DNA of 55,600 nt from Elusimicrobiota bacterium (lineage in GTDB: Bacteria; Elusimicrobiota; Elusimicrobia; UBA1565). Numbering within the stretch: position 1 is the stretch's first letter; each line of letters begins with the position of its first letter. The stretch covers positions 109,043 through 164,642 of the forward strand of contig JACPXC010000062.1 of NCBI GenBank assembly GCA_016196755.1. The letters are read 5' to 3'. A model generated the notes under the pieces. The model had not been told where the DNA came from. It did not search any database and saw only the letters and a program-made list of their open reading frames with translations. Both the position numbers and the translations under genes were made by a program. Below are positions 7,431 to 13,730 of this stretch, one piece after another.

Positions 7431-9218
7431 ATGCGGGCTACCCTCCTGGCGCTCCTCTGTGCCGCCTCCACGCAGGCCCAGACCTTCGGCCGCCTGGCGC
7501 GTCCCGTCGCCGGCGCTCCGACTCTGTCGGCGCCTGTCCTCCCGACGCCGGTCCTCTCGCCGACCCTCTCGGCGCCATCGGTCCTGCCGGCGGCCCCGTC
7601 CCCCCTCCTTCCAGCCGCCGCGCTGCTCACGCCGGCTCCAGCCGCCGCCGCCGTGGCGGCTCCAGCCGCCTTGCCCGTTCCGGCCGCCGGACCAGCCGCC
7701 GCTGGCGAAGCCGCGGCGGTAGACGAGGCCTGGGCCGCCGGACTCGGCAAGGGCAAGCGCCCGCTCGAGATCATGATGGCCGCCGCCGAGTCCTATCCGT
7801 TCGTCAAGACCGGCGGCCTGGCCGACGTGGTCGACGACCTCGGGCGGGCCCTGGCCGCCGAGGGCCATCGCGTCAGCGTCGTCCTGCCCAAGTTCTCCTC
7901 GGTCGACGAGGCCACGCACGGCCTCAAGCTCCTGCCGGGCTCCTTCCAAGTGCGGCTCGGCGACCGGGTCGAGACCGCCCGGCTCTGGCATGCCGAGCGG
8001 GCGGGGGTCGACGTCTACTTCCTCGACAACCCCAACCTCTACAGCCGCCCGGGACCCTACGGCTACGACGGGTACGACGGCTACGGCAAGCGCGACTACC
8101 CCGACAACGACGAGCGCTTCCTGTTTCACGCCCGCGCCGCGCTCGAGGCGATGCGCTTCTTGGGCCGCAAGCCCGACATCGTCCACGCCCACGACTGGCA
8201 CGTGGGCCTGCTGCCCGCCCTGCTCAAGTTCGTCTACAACGCCGACCCGTTCTTCGCGGCCGCGCGCTCGGTCCTGACCCTCCACAACATCGCCTACCAA
8301 GGCCTCTTCCCCTGGACCGCGCACGCCAAGACCGGCCTCGGCCCGCGCGACGAGCGTTCGGGCCTGCACGGGATGTTCAGCTACCTCAAGGCCGGGGTCG
8401 CCTTCGCCGACGCCCTGACCACGGTGTCGCCGACCTACGCCAAGGAGATCCAGACCGCGGCCTACGGCAACGGGCTCGAGGACCTGCTGAGCGCGCGCGC
8501 CGCCGAGCTGACCGGGATCCTAAACGGCATCGACATGGCCGACAACGACCCGACCCGCGACCCCCTGCTGGCCCGCAGATACTCGGCCGCCGACGCCGGG
8601 CCGGGCAAGGCCGCCAACAAGGCCGAGCTTCAGCGCCGGCTGGGGCTGGCGGCGGCGCCGGACGCCCCGCTCTACGCGGTGGCCTCGCGCTTCGCGCACC
8701 AGAAGGGCATCGACCTCGTCGTCGAAGCCGCCGACGCCGTCCTCGCGGCGGGCGGCCAACTGGTCATCACCGGCTCCGGCGAGCCCGAGCTCGAGGAGGC
8801 GGTGCGCCGGCTCGCCGCCCGCTATCCCGGCCGCGTGGCCCACCACCCGTTCGACACCGCGTTCGTGAAGCTGGTCTACGCCGGGGCCGATTTCCTGCTC
8901 ATGCCCTCGCGCTTCGAGCCCTGCGGGCTCTCCCAGCTCATCGCCCAGCGCTACGGCACCCTGCCGATCGCCACCAAGACCGGCGGCCTGCTCGATACCA
9001 TCATCGACCTGGGAGCCGACCCCGCGCGCGGCGACGGCTTCCATGCGGCGGAGTTCTCGGCGCCCGCCCTGCGCGAGGCCATCGCCCGGTCCGCGCTCCT
9101 TTATAGGGACCCGGCGGCGCTGGCCCGGGCGCGGCGGACGGCCATGGCGAAGGACTCGAGCTGGACGCCGTCCTTGGCCAAGTACCTGGCGCTCTATCGG
9201 AAGCTGCTGGGAACATGA
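7431..9218 (+). CDS. glgA: Glycogen/starch synthase-like GT5 enzyme with an N-terminal signal peptide
   Basis: 595 residues. Residues from about 109 are a GT5 glycogen synthase: the ADP-glucose-binding KTGGLADV (Lys126), NRHDWHVG-like HAHDWHVGLLPALL, LTLHNIAYQG, NGID, and the C-terminal FEPCGLSQLIAQRYG with KTGGLLDT. The family transfers glucose from ADP-glucose to a growing alpha-1,4-glucan, in the cytoplasm. Unusually, this protein starts with a clear signal peptide (MRATLLALLCAASTQAQ) and an Ala/Pro/Leu-rich linker of about 85 residues before the catalytic core. The start at 7431 has a strong ribosome-binding site. An internal start at the tandem ATGs near residues 115-116 (IMMAAAESYPF) would remove the extension, but has no visible binding site. 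Placement outside the cytoplasm would be odd, since ADP-glucose is not known there. Confidence 0.85.
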   Translation: MRATLLALLCAASTQAQTFGRLARPVAGAPTLSAPVLPTPVLSPTLSAPSVLPAAPSPLLPAAALLTPAPAAAAVAAPAALPVPAAGPAAAGEAAAVDEAWAAGLGKGKRPLEIMMAAAESYPFVKTGGLADVVDDLGRALAAEGHRVSVVLPKFSSVDEATHGLKLLPGSFQVRLGDRVETARLWHAERAGVDVYFLDNPNLYSRPGPYGYDGYDGYGKRDYPDNDERFLFHARAALEAMRFLGRKPDIVHAHDWHVGLLPALLKFVYNADPFFAAARSVLTLHNIAYQGLFPWTAHAKTGLGPRDERSGLHGMFSYLKAGVAFADALTTVSPTYAKEIQTAAYGNGLEDLLSARAAELTGILNGIDMADNDPTRDPLLARRYSAADAGPGKAANKAELQRRLGLAAAPDAPLYAVASRFAHQKGIDLVVEAADAVLAAGGQLVITGSGEPELEEAVRRLAARYPGRVAHHPFDTAFVKLVYAGADFLLMPSRFEPCGLSQLIAQRYGTLPIATKTGGLLDTIIDLGADPARGDGFHAAEFSAPALREAIARSALLYRDPAALARARRTAMAKDSSWTPSLAKYLALYRKLLGT

Positions 9219-9224
9219 ATCGGC

Positions 9225-9230
9225 TAGACT
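9225..9230 (+). promoter_or_regulatory. Candidate -10 (TAGACT) before the DUF2914 gene
   Basis: TAGACT ends five bases before the ATG at 9236; the spacer is GAGGG, so it may also act as a weak ribosome-binding site. The placement would give a leaderless or nearly leaderless transcript. Confidence 0.35.
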
Positions 9231-9235
9231 GAGGG

Positions 9236-10321
9236 ATGCTCGAGCGCGCCAAACGATTCTACGCCGACCATGAGCCCGCCTGCACGGCGGGCTTCTTCGT
9301 CGCGGGCTTCATCTTCGACGTCTTCGCCGTCGGCCGCATCGACAAGCTCCACAACGTCCTCCACCAGGCCGGCTATCTCCTGCTCTGCGGCTGGCTCACC
9401 GGCCTGGAGATCCGCGAACAGCACGGCGGGTTCACGCCGCACGAGCGCTTCAAGGGAGCCTGGCGCTACCACAAGGCGGCCACCCACTTCATGCTGGGAA
9501 CCCTGCTCAACATCTACACGCTGTTCTACTTCAAGAGCGCCTCGCTGACGGCCTCGCTCGTGTTCCTCCTCTTCTGGGTGGCGCTGCTCGGGATAAACGA
9601 GGCGCGCCCGTTCCCCGGTTCGGCCACCCGGCTGCGCATGACGCTCTTCTCGCTCTGCCTGGTGTCCTACTTCGGCTACCTCGTGCCGATGCTCGCCCAC
9701 CGCCTCGGGACCCTGGTCTTCCTGGGCTCGCTGGCGGCGTCGACCGCGGCGCTGGCCCTGCTGGTCTGGCGTCTCGAGAAGAGGATTCCGGAGGGGCGCG
9801 AGGCCGTGCGGCGGCTCACCGTCGTCCCCTTCGCCTGGGTGGCAGCGGCTTTCACGCTCATGTACCTAGCCAAGCTCATACCTCCCGTGCCGCTCTCGAT
9901 CTCCGACATCGGCATCTACCATGACGCCCGGCGCGTCGGCGACGAGTTCGAGCTGACGATGCTGCGCCCGCGCTGGCGATTCTGGGAGCGCGGCGACCAG
10001 ACCTTCGCGGCGCGCCCGGGGGACAAGATTCACTGCTTCGTCAGCGTCTTCTCGCCGACCGACTTCAAGGAGCGCCTGGAGCTGCGCTGGCTCTTCAAGG
10101 ACCCGGCCGCGGGCTGGAAGGCGTCGGACGTGATGCCGCTCGGCGTCACCGGCGGGCGCGATGAGGGCTTTCGCAGCGTGACGGTGAAGAGCCGCTACCA
10201 GCCGGGGACCTGGCGGGTCTTAGTCGAGACCTCCGACGGGCGCGAGTTGGGGCGCATCGGCTTCACGGTGAGCCCCGACGACGGCACGGAGCCGCGCGAA
10301 GGCCGGCTCGTCCGGCGCTGA
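9236..10321 (+). CDS. Polytopic membrane protein with C-terminal DUF2914 domain
   Basis: 361 residues. The first two thirds hold about six hydrophobic helices (for example FFVAGFIFDVFAVG, GYLLLCGWLTGL, SLVFLLFWVALLGI, LGTLVFLGSLAAST, FAWVAAAFTLMYLA). The soluble C-terminal part, about 215-345, resembles DUF2914: KIHCFVSVFSPTDFKERLELRW, a central basic segment, and SRYQPGTWRVLVETSDGRELGRIGF. DUF2914 is a beta-rich domain of unknown function, found both in secreted and membrane proteins. Nothing in the neighbourhood explains its job. It follows the glycogen-synthase-like gene by 17 bases. Confidence 0.75.
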   Translation: MLERAKRFYADHEPACTAGFFVAGFIFDVFAVGRIDKLHNVLHQAGYLLLCGWLTGLEIREQHGGFTPHERFKGAWRYHKAATHFMLGTLLNIYTLFYFKSASLTASLVFLLFWVALLGINEARPFPGSATRLRMTLFSLCLVSYFGYLVPMLAHRLGTLVFLGSLAASTAALALLVWRLEKRIPEGREAVRRLTVVPFAWVAAAFTLMYLAKLIPPVPLSISDIGIYHDARRVGDEFELTMLRPRWRFWERGDQTFAARPGDKIHCFVSVFSPTDFKERLELRWLFKDPAAGWKASDVMPLGVTGGRDEGFRSVTVKSRYQPGTWRVLVETSDGRELGRIGFTVSPDDGTEPREGRLVRR

Positions 10322-10334
10322 CGAGGACGGGCGC

Positions 10335-11432
10335 TCACTTGGACAGCTTACGGAACTTGTCTCCCGCCTTCGGGTCCTCCAGGCAGGGCTCCGCGTAGGT
10401 CGTGGAGTCCGACGTGCCGAAGTCGACCCCGCCCGAAGTCACGTAGCGCAGCCGGCCCTTGAGCGCATCCACGAAAGCCGTCCTCCCGGAGGCGCTGAGG
10501 ATCCACATCGGCCGGCCCGTGACCCGGCGGAGTTGGGCCGGGTCCCAGTTTCTCAAGTCAGAGCATTCGACGGGAGGCTTTTTCGCCAGCCCTCCGCGGC
10601 AGGGGTCGTGAAAGAACCCGGTGGGGAGCCGCGCCAGGTAGGCCTTGAACGGGGTCTCCAGGGCGAAGCCGCCCTTGGCCGCCGCGTCCACGGCCGCCCC
10701 CAGGTCCACGGGGACGCTGCCGATGCAATCGGTGAAGCCGGTCTCGAAGGGGCTCTCGGTCTGGTCGGGCCCCTCCATGCGCTTGACGTCGTTGCAGAAG
10801 TTCACGTCGATCACGTCCCCGTAGGAGACCCGATAGCCGTTGACTTCCCGGTCGGTCCGAGACGGATAGTCGAAATAGTAGGAGTATTCCTCGAACGGCA
10901 CCTGCCCGCGCTCGGGGATGCGACCCGCGGCCCGCGCCCGGGACCACTCCTCGGACGTGATGAAGGTCGTGTCGTCATAGAAATAATAGAGGCCGCTCAG
11001 GCAGGCGTCCGGCTTCCACGCGCGCGCCTGGTCGAGCGCCCGGGCGAGCGGTCCCATACGGGCGTCACCGGGCTTGCGCGGCTTTGGAGGCGCGGCGGCC
11101 GGCTTGGAAGCGGCCGTCCCCGTGCGCTCGGCCAAGCGCGCGCGCCCCGAGGAGCCGCGGGCGCAATAGGCCGCGGACTCGCCGCTGGGCAGTTTGCCCT
11201 TGCCCTCGTAGGGAGAGAAGCGCGCCGTGCAGCGCGCCATCGAGGAGCGTTGGGACTGCCGCAGCGCGTCGGAAGCCGAGTAGCCCTTGTCGCACATGGC
11301 GTTCCAGTCCGCCTGCGCCACCTCCCATTCCCGGCCGACCTCGGGAGAATAAGCGCCGTAGCAGTTGGGGTCCTTATCGACGGCGCCGGCCGGCGGCGCG
11401 GCCAGCAGAGCCAAGGCGAGAACGGCCCTCAT
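10335..11432 (-). CDS. Secreted protein of unknown function
   Basis: 365 residues with a signal peptide (MRAVLALALLAAPPAGA). I do not recognise a family. Residues about 24-90 are Cys-containing and helical (CYGAYSPEVGREWEVAQADW, SQRSSMARCTARFSPYEGKG). A basic Pro/Ala-rich linker follows, then a larger C-terminal part with more cysteines (DACLSGLYYFYDD, VNFCNDVKRM, DCIGSVPVDLG, DPCRGGL, PPVECSDLRNWD, AEPCLEDPK). About ten cysteines suggest disulfides and a periplasmic or extracellular location. A good binding site (GAGGAAGGG) precedes the ATG, which overlaps the stop of the upstream HELTH gene by ATGA, so the two are coupled. Confidence 0.65.
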   Translation of the reverse strand: MRAVLALALLAAPPAGAVDKDPNCYGAYSPEVGREWEVAQADWNAMCDKGYSASDALRQSQRSSMARCTARFSPYEGKGKLPSGESAAYCARGSSGRARLAERTGTAASKPAAAPPKPRKPGDARMGPLARALDQARAWKPDACLSGLYYFYDDTTFITSEEWSRARAAGRIPERGQVPFEEYSYYFDYPSRTDREVNGYRVSYGDVIDVNFCNDVKRMEGPDQTESPFETGFTDCIGSVPVDLGAAVDAAAKGGFALETPFKAYLARLPTGFFHDPCRGGLAKKPPVECSDLRNWDPAQLRRVTGRPMWILSASGRTAFVDALKGRLRYVTSGGVDFGTSDSTTYAEPCLEDPKAGDKFRKLSK

Positions 11433-12355
11433 CCCTTCCTCGGCCGGCGCGCCTCGAGCTTGGCCCGGCGCTCGGCCAGCGCGCCGCGATAGTAGGCGCG
11501 CACGCGCTCGAGCGCCGCCGGGTCGTCGAGCGTCCGGCGCGTCGAGATGAAGACCGGGAGGGCGCGCTCGACGTAGGCCAGCGCCTCCTTCGGGCTCATG
11601 TGGCGCCTCCGCCCGAGGAGCCTCCGCCCCGCCTCCGCCGCGCCGCCGCCCTCGCGCAGCTTAGCGGCGGCGCGGCGCAGGTCGAAGATCGTGTTGTCCG
11701 CGGCGGCCCGGAAGACGGCGGCGTCGTCTTTGAGGAGGGAGCGCCGGCCGTCGTAGACCTGCGCGACCAGCGCGTCGATGCCCTCCGGGCCGCGGAACCA
11801 GGCCTCGAGTGTCGCGGCCTCCGGCTCGTCGAGCTCGAGCAGGCGCTCCTTGCTCCACAACGCGGGCTTCTCCGCGAAGAGGTCGAGCAAGGCCAGGCAG
11901 CCGTCGTAAAATGCCAACTGCTCGTCCTCGAGGACAGCCAGGGCGAACGGCCCCCCCGCCAGCCGCCGGAGATCATCATGGACCCGCCCGTGGGTCAGCT
12001 CGTGGACGATGGTCGGAAGCGTCTTCCAAGCCAGGACGCGGGCCGCCACGGCCGGCGCCGCGCCGTCGTCGACTAAGTCCTCCGCCGCCCGCGCCAGGAT
12101 GACCTCGTCGATCGCGATCCGGCGGTCGACGAGGCTGTAGGCGCCGAGGATGCTGTCGTCGACCTCGGCGGGATTGTCGGTGACCTGCAAGGGGATGCGC
12201 TGGGCCGAGACGAAGCGCCAATGCTCGCTCGTGGAGGGCAGGCGCTTGAGCAGGGACACCGCCTCCGCGAGGTAGGGCCGGTCGTAGGGCCCCCACTCCT
12301 GGGCGGCGGCGGGCCGCAAGACGAGGAACGCCATGAGCGCCGCGCTGCCAAGCAT
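11429..12355 (-). CDS. Secreted HExxH-motif protein, probable metallopeptidase-like
   Basis: 308 residues from the ATG at 12355; the frame is open further upstream to 12847, but only this start gives a signal peptide (MLGSAALMAFLVLRPAAA). The core has HELTH with first His at residue 118 in LPTIVHELTHGRVHDDLR, preceded by a segment with RRIAIDEVILARAAEDL. HExxH is the zinc site of many peptidases; a third ligand could be the downstream EDEQLAFYDGC Glu, but this is a guess. No family can be named. The C-terminal 80 residues are basic and helical. It overlaps the next secreted gene by ATGA and the pair may act together, the two being divergent from the gene at 12419. Confidence 0.65.
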   Translation of the reverse strand: MLGSAALMAFLVLRPAAAQEWGPYDRPYLAEAVSLLKRLPSTSEHWRFVSAQRIPLQVTDNPAEVDDSILGAYSLVDRRIAIDEVILARAAEDLVDDGAAPAVAARVLAWKTLPTIVHELTHGRVHDDLRRLAGGPFALAVLEDEQLAFYDGCLALLDLFAEKPALWSKERLLELDEPEAATLEAWFRGPEGIDALVAQVYDGRRSLLKDDAAVFRAAADNTIFDLRRAAAKLREGGGAAEAGRRLLGRRRHMSPKEALAYVERALPVFISTRRTLDDPAALERVRAYYRGALAERRAKLEARRPRKG

Positions 12356-12405
12356 CAAGGGTAGGTTAGTCGGAATAGGCCCTGGACGCAACCCCGCATC
12401 CGTCC

Positions 12406-12411
12406 TACAAT
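12406..12411 (+). promoter_or_regulatory. Candidate -10 (TACAAT) before the 12419 gene
   Basis: TACAAT ends seven bases before the ATG at 12419. The spacer AACGCCC has no ribosome-binding site, which favours a leaderless transcript if this is the true promoter. Confidence 0.45.
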
Positions 12412-12418
12412 AACGCCC

Positions 12419-12958
12419 ATGACCTTCCTGATCGCCGCTCTCCTGGGCATCGGCCTTCCCGTCATCTGGTGGAACATCCGCGAGAGCCGATTGAAGAACC
12501 CCGCCGTGCGCTGGCCCGAGCTGGCCGCCCAGCTCGAGCTGCAGTTCGTCGCCGAGCCCCCCCGCCTCGAGGGCAAGTACAAGGGTCGCTCCTTCCGGGT
12601 GCTGGCCGAGGGCTCCGGCGCCTCGGTCATGACCGGCCTGCGCGGCCGGCCCGGCCTGCGCGTCGAGATCGGCTCGAAGGACAAGATCGAGAAGGAGGCC
12701 GGCATGGTCGTTCCAGACCGCGTCAAGGTCAACGACCATGCCTTCGAGAAGCGCTACCTTGCGCGCTGCCAGCCGGCCGACCTCGCCGAGATGGCCTGCG
12801 ACCACTCCCTGCGCCAGCGCCTGCTCTCCTTGCCCGTGGACGTCCACATCCTAGCCTTGCCCGACCGGGTCGTGGTCAACGTCCCGTTCCCCACCGAGGC
12901 GTCCGAGATCCGCAACTACCTCGACCTGGCCGTCAGCATGGCCGAGTCGCTCTCCTAA
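12419..12958 (+). CDS. Small membrane-anchored protein of unknown function
   Basis: 179 residues. One hydrophobic helix at the N-terminus (FLIAALLGIGLPVIWW, about 3-18) is followed by a soluble domain of alternating strands and helices: WPELAAQLELQFVAEPPRLE, GKYKGRSFRVLAEG, RVEIGSKDKIEKEAG, FEKRYLARCQPADLAEMACD and LPDRVVVNVPFPTEASEIRN. The absence of signal cleavage suggests a membrane anchor, with the domain on one face. I do not recognise the family. It stands alone, divergent from the HELTH gene pair and followed by a hairpin and a repeat-rich region. Confidence 0.65.
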   Translation: MTFLIAALLGIGLPVIWWNIRESRLKNPAVRWPELAAQLELQFVAEPPRLEGKYKGRSFRVLAEGSGASVMTGLRGRPGLRVEIGSKDKIEKEAGMVVPDRVKVNDHAFEKRYLARCQPADLAEMACDHSLRQRLLSLPVDVHILALPDRVVVNVPFPTEASEIRNYLDLAVSMAESLS

Positions 12959-12968
12959 CAGCCACCTG

Positions 12969-13049
12969 TCGGTGTCAGGTGTTGACTTGTTGACTTGTCA
13001 GCGCCTGGTCTTGCCTCCGACAAGTCAACAAGTCAACACCTGACACCGA
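12969..13049. repeat. Perfect 31-bp inverted repeat, REPIN-like
   Basis: Arms at 12969-12999 and 13019-13049 are exact reverse complements, separated by 19 bases. Each arm contains GTTGACTT twice in tandem (12981-12996 in the left arm) and ends in GGTGTCAGG/CCTGACACC. Paired inverted short repeats like this resemble REP doublets mobilised by REP-associated tyrosine transposases; none is encoded here. It could also fold as a long RNA hairpin after the 12419 gene. Confidence 0.85.
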
Positions 13050-13066
13050 AAAGTGACACCGAAAAG
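13041..13066. repeat. Tandem 13-base repeat (TGACACCGAAAAG twice)
   Basis: TGACACCGAAAAG occurs at 13041-13053 and again at 13054-13066 without a gap. The first copy overlaps the end of the right arm of the long inverted repeat, so the two structures probably arose together. Confidence 0.85.
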
Positions 13067-13067
13067 G

Positions 13068-13096
13068 AGCGCCCCCGGAGGGGGTCCGAGGGCGCT
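13068..13096 (+). terminator. Hairpin, probable terminator after the 12419 gene
   Basis: AGCGCCC (13068-13074) pairs with GGGCGCT (13090-13096), and inside it CGGA pairs with TCCG around a five-G loop. Only two T follow directly, so termination efficiency is uncertain. Confidence 0.5.
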
Positions 13097-13105
13097 TTCC
13101 GTCCA

Positions 13106-13127
13106 GTAGGCCCGCCGAGTGGCCTAC
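13106..13127. repeat. Short inverted repeat GTAGGCC/GGCCTAC
   Basis: Seven-base arms at 13106-13112 and 13121-13127 with an eight-base loop. It lies between the two mobile-looking elements; its role is unknown. Confidence 0.6.
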
Positions 13128-13133
13128 AAATCT

Positions 13134-13166
13134 ACAGCGAAATTACGACATAAGTCTTTTCGCTGT
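13134..13166. repeat. Inverted repeat ACAGCGAAA/TTTCGCTGT at the end of the HTH gene
   Basis: Nine-base arms at 13134-13142 and 13158-13166 flank 15 bases; the right arm reaches the stop codon of the helix-turn-helix gene. It may act as its terminator, and it overlaps the candidate left end of the IS630-like element. Confidence 0.55.
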
Positions 13167-13594
13167 CAAGCGGCCAGTCTCTTGAGCAGCCGCTGGCACT
13201 GGCGCAGGCTCAGGCTGCGGTTGTAGGCGCGCGCCAGGTGGGCGCGCAAGAGCGGCCCGTTCCAGCGCCTGTCGGGCCAGCCGCAGCGCACCGGGTCGGC
13301 CATGAGCTGGCGCTGCAGGCGCGCCGCCTCGGCCGAGGTCAAAGTCGACGGACGGCCGGGCTTCCCCTTCTCCTGCAGGCCTGTCAGGCCGCGGGTCTCG
13401 TATCGACGTACCCAATGCTCGACTGCCCGAGGGCTCCTCCCCCACACGGCCGCGGTCTCATAGCAGCTGAGGCCCCGGCAGACCGACAAGATCCCATGAA
13501 GGCGGTGGTCGTAGCGAGACTCGCGCGAACGGAGGATCTCCCGCCAGATGACCTGCTCCTTGTTCTTCGCGTCCACGATGCTGAGCCTGCGCAT
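13166..13594 (-). CDS. IS630-type helix-turn-helix protein without DDE domain
   Basis: 142 residues. The sequence resembles the N-terminal winged helix-turn-helix part of IS630 transposases: LHGILSVCRGLSCYETAAVW, then GRSPRAVEHWVRRYETRGL, GLQEKGKPGRPSTLT and a second helical unit ending in LRQCQRLLKRL. IS630 enzymes continue with a DDE catalytic domain; here the frame stops after the DNA-binding part and the 207 bases to the next gene are too short to hold one. It may be a truncated transposase, half of a two-frame element, or a domesticated DNA-binding protein. A strong ribosome-binding site (GGGGAGGAAG) lies before the ATG, and a canonical promoter precedes it. Confidence 0.75.
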   Translation of the reverse strand: MRRLSIVDAKNKEQVIWREILRSRESRYDHRLHGILSVCRGLSCYETAAVWGRSPRAVEHWVRRYETRGLTGLQEKGKPGRPSTLTSAEAARLQRQLMADPVRCGWPDRRWNGPLLRAHLARAYNRSLSLRQCQRLLKRLAA

Positions 13595-13634
13595 CTTCCT
13601 CCCCTCCCCTGCGCCAAGATTCCAACGTGCCGCG

Positions 13635-13663
13635 AGTATAGCAGAGCGTCATATTATGCGCAA
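13635..13663 (-). promoter_or_regulatory. Sigma-70-like promoter of the HTH gene
   Basis: On the minus strand TTGCGC (13658-13663) and TATACT (13635-13640) are separated by exactly 17 bases. The start codon is about 40 bases further, leaving room for an ordinary leader with a ribosome-binding site. The -35 falls inside the candidate right end of the element. This is the most canonical promoter in the window. Confidence 0.65.
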
Positions 13664-13690
13664 GTTCTTAAGTCGTTTTTCCGGCTAAAA

Positions 13691-13719
13691 AAAGGGCCTC
13701 CCCGTCGGGGAGGCCCTTT
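13691..13719. terminator. Strong bidirectional hairpin terminator
   Basis: A perfect 13-base stem, AAAGGGCCTCCCC (13691-13703) with GGGGAGGCCCTTT (13707-13719), and a three-base loop. The plus strand has an A-run immediately before it (U-run for the minus-strand transcript). It ends the lysine operon. Confidence 0.9.
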
Positions 13720-13730
13720 GCGTCCGCGCC

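Larger units (their letters stand above)
13137..13684 (-). mobile_element. Candidate short IS630-like element lacking a catalytic domain
   Basis: Bases 13137-13163 and the reverse complement of 13658-13684 agree at about 18 of 27 positions, with shared ACGAC, then TAAG, then CGC in the same spacing. These would be imperfect terminal inverted repeats around the helix-turn-helix gene. IS630 elements insert at TA; clear target duplications were not identified. The match is imperfect, and the boundaries are tentative. Confidence 0.35.

Noticed and set aside
11429-12847. HELTH gene starting at 12847
   Set aside because: The extension overlaps the 12419 gene on the other strand; the ATG at 12355 gives a signal peptide.
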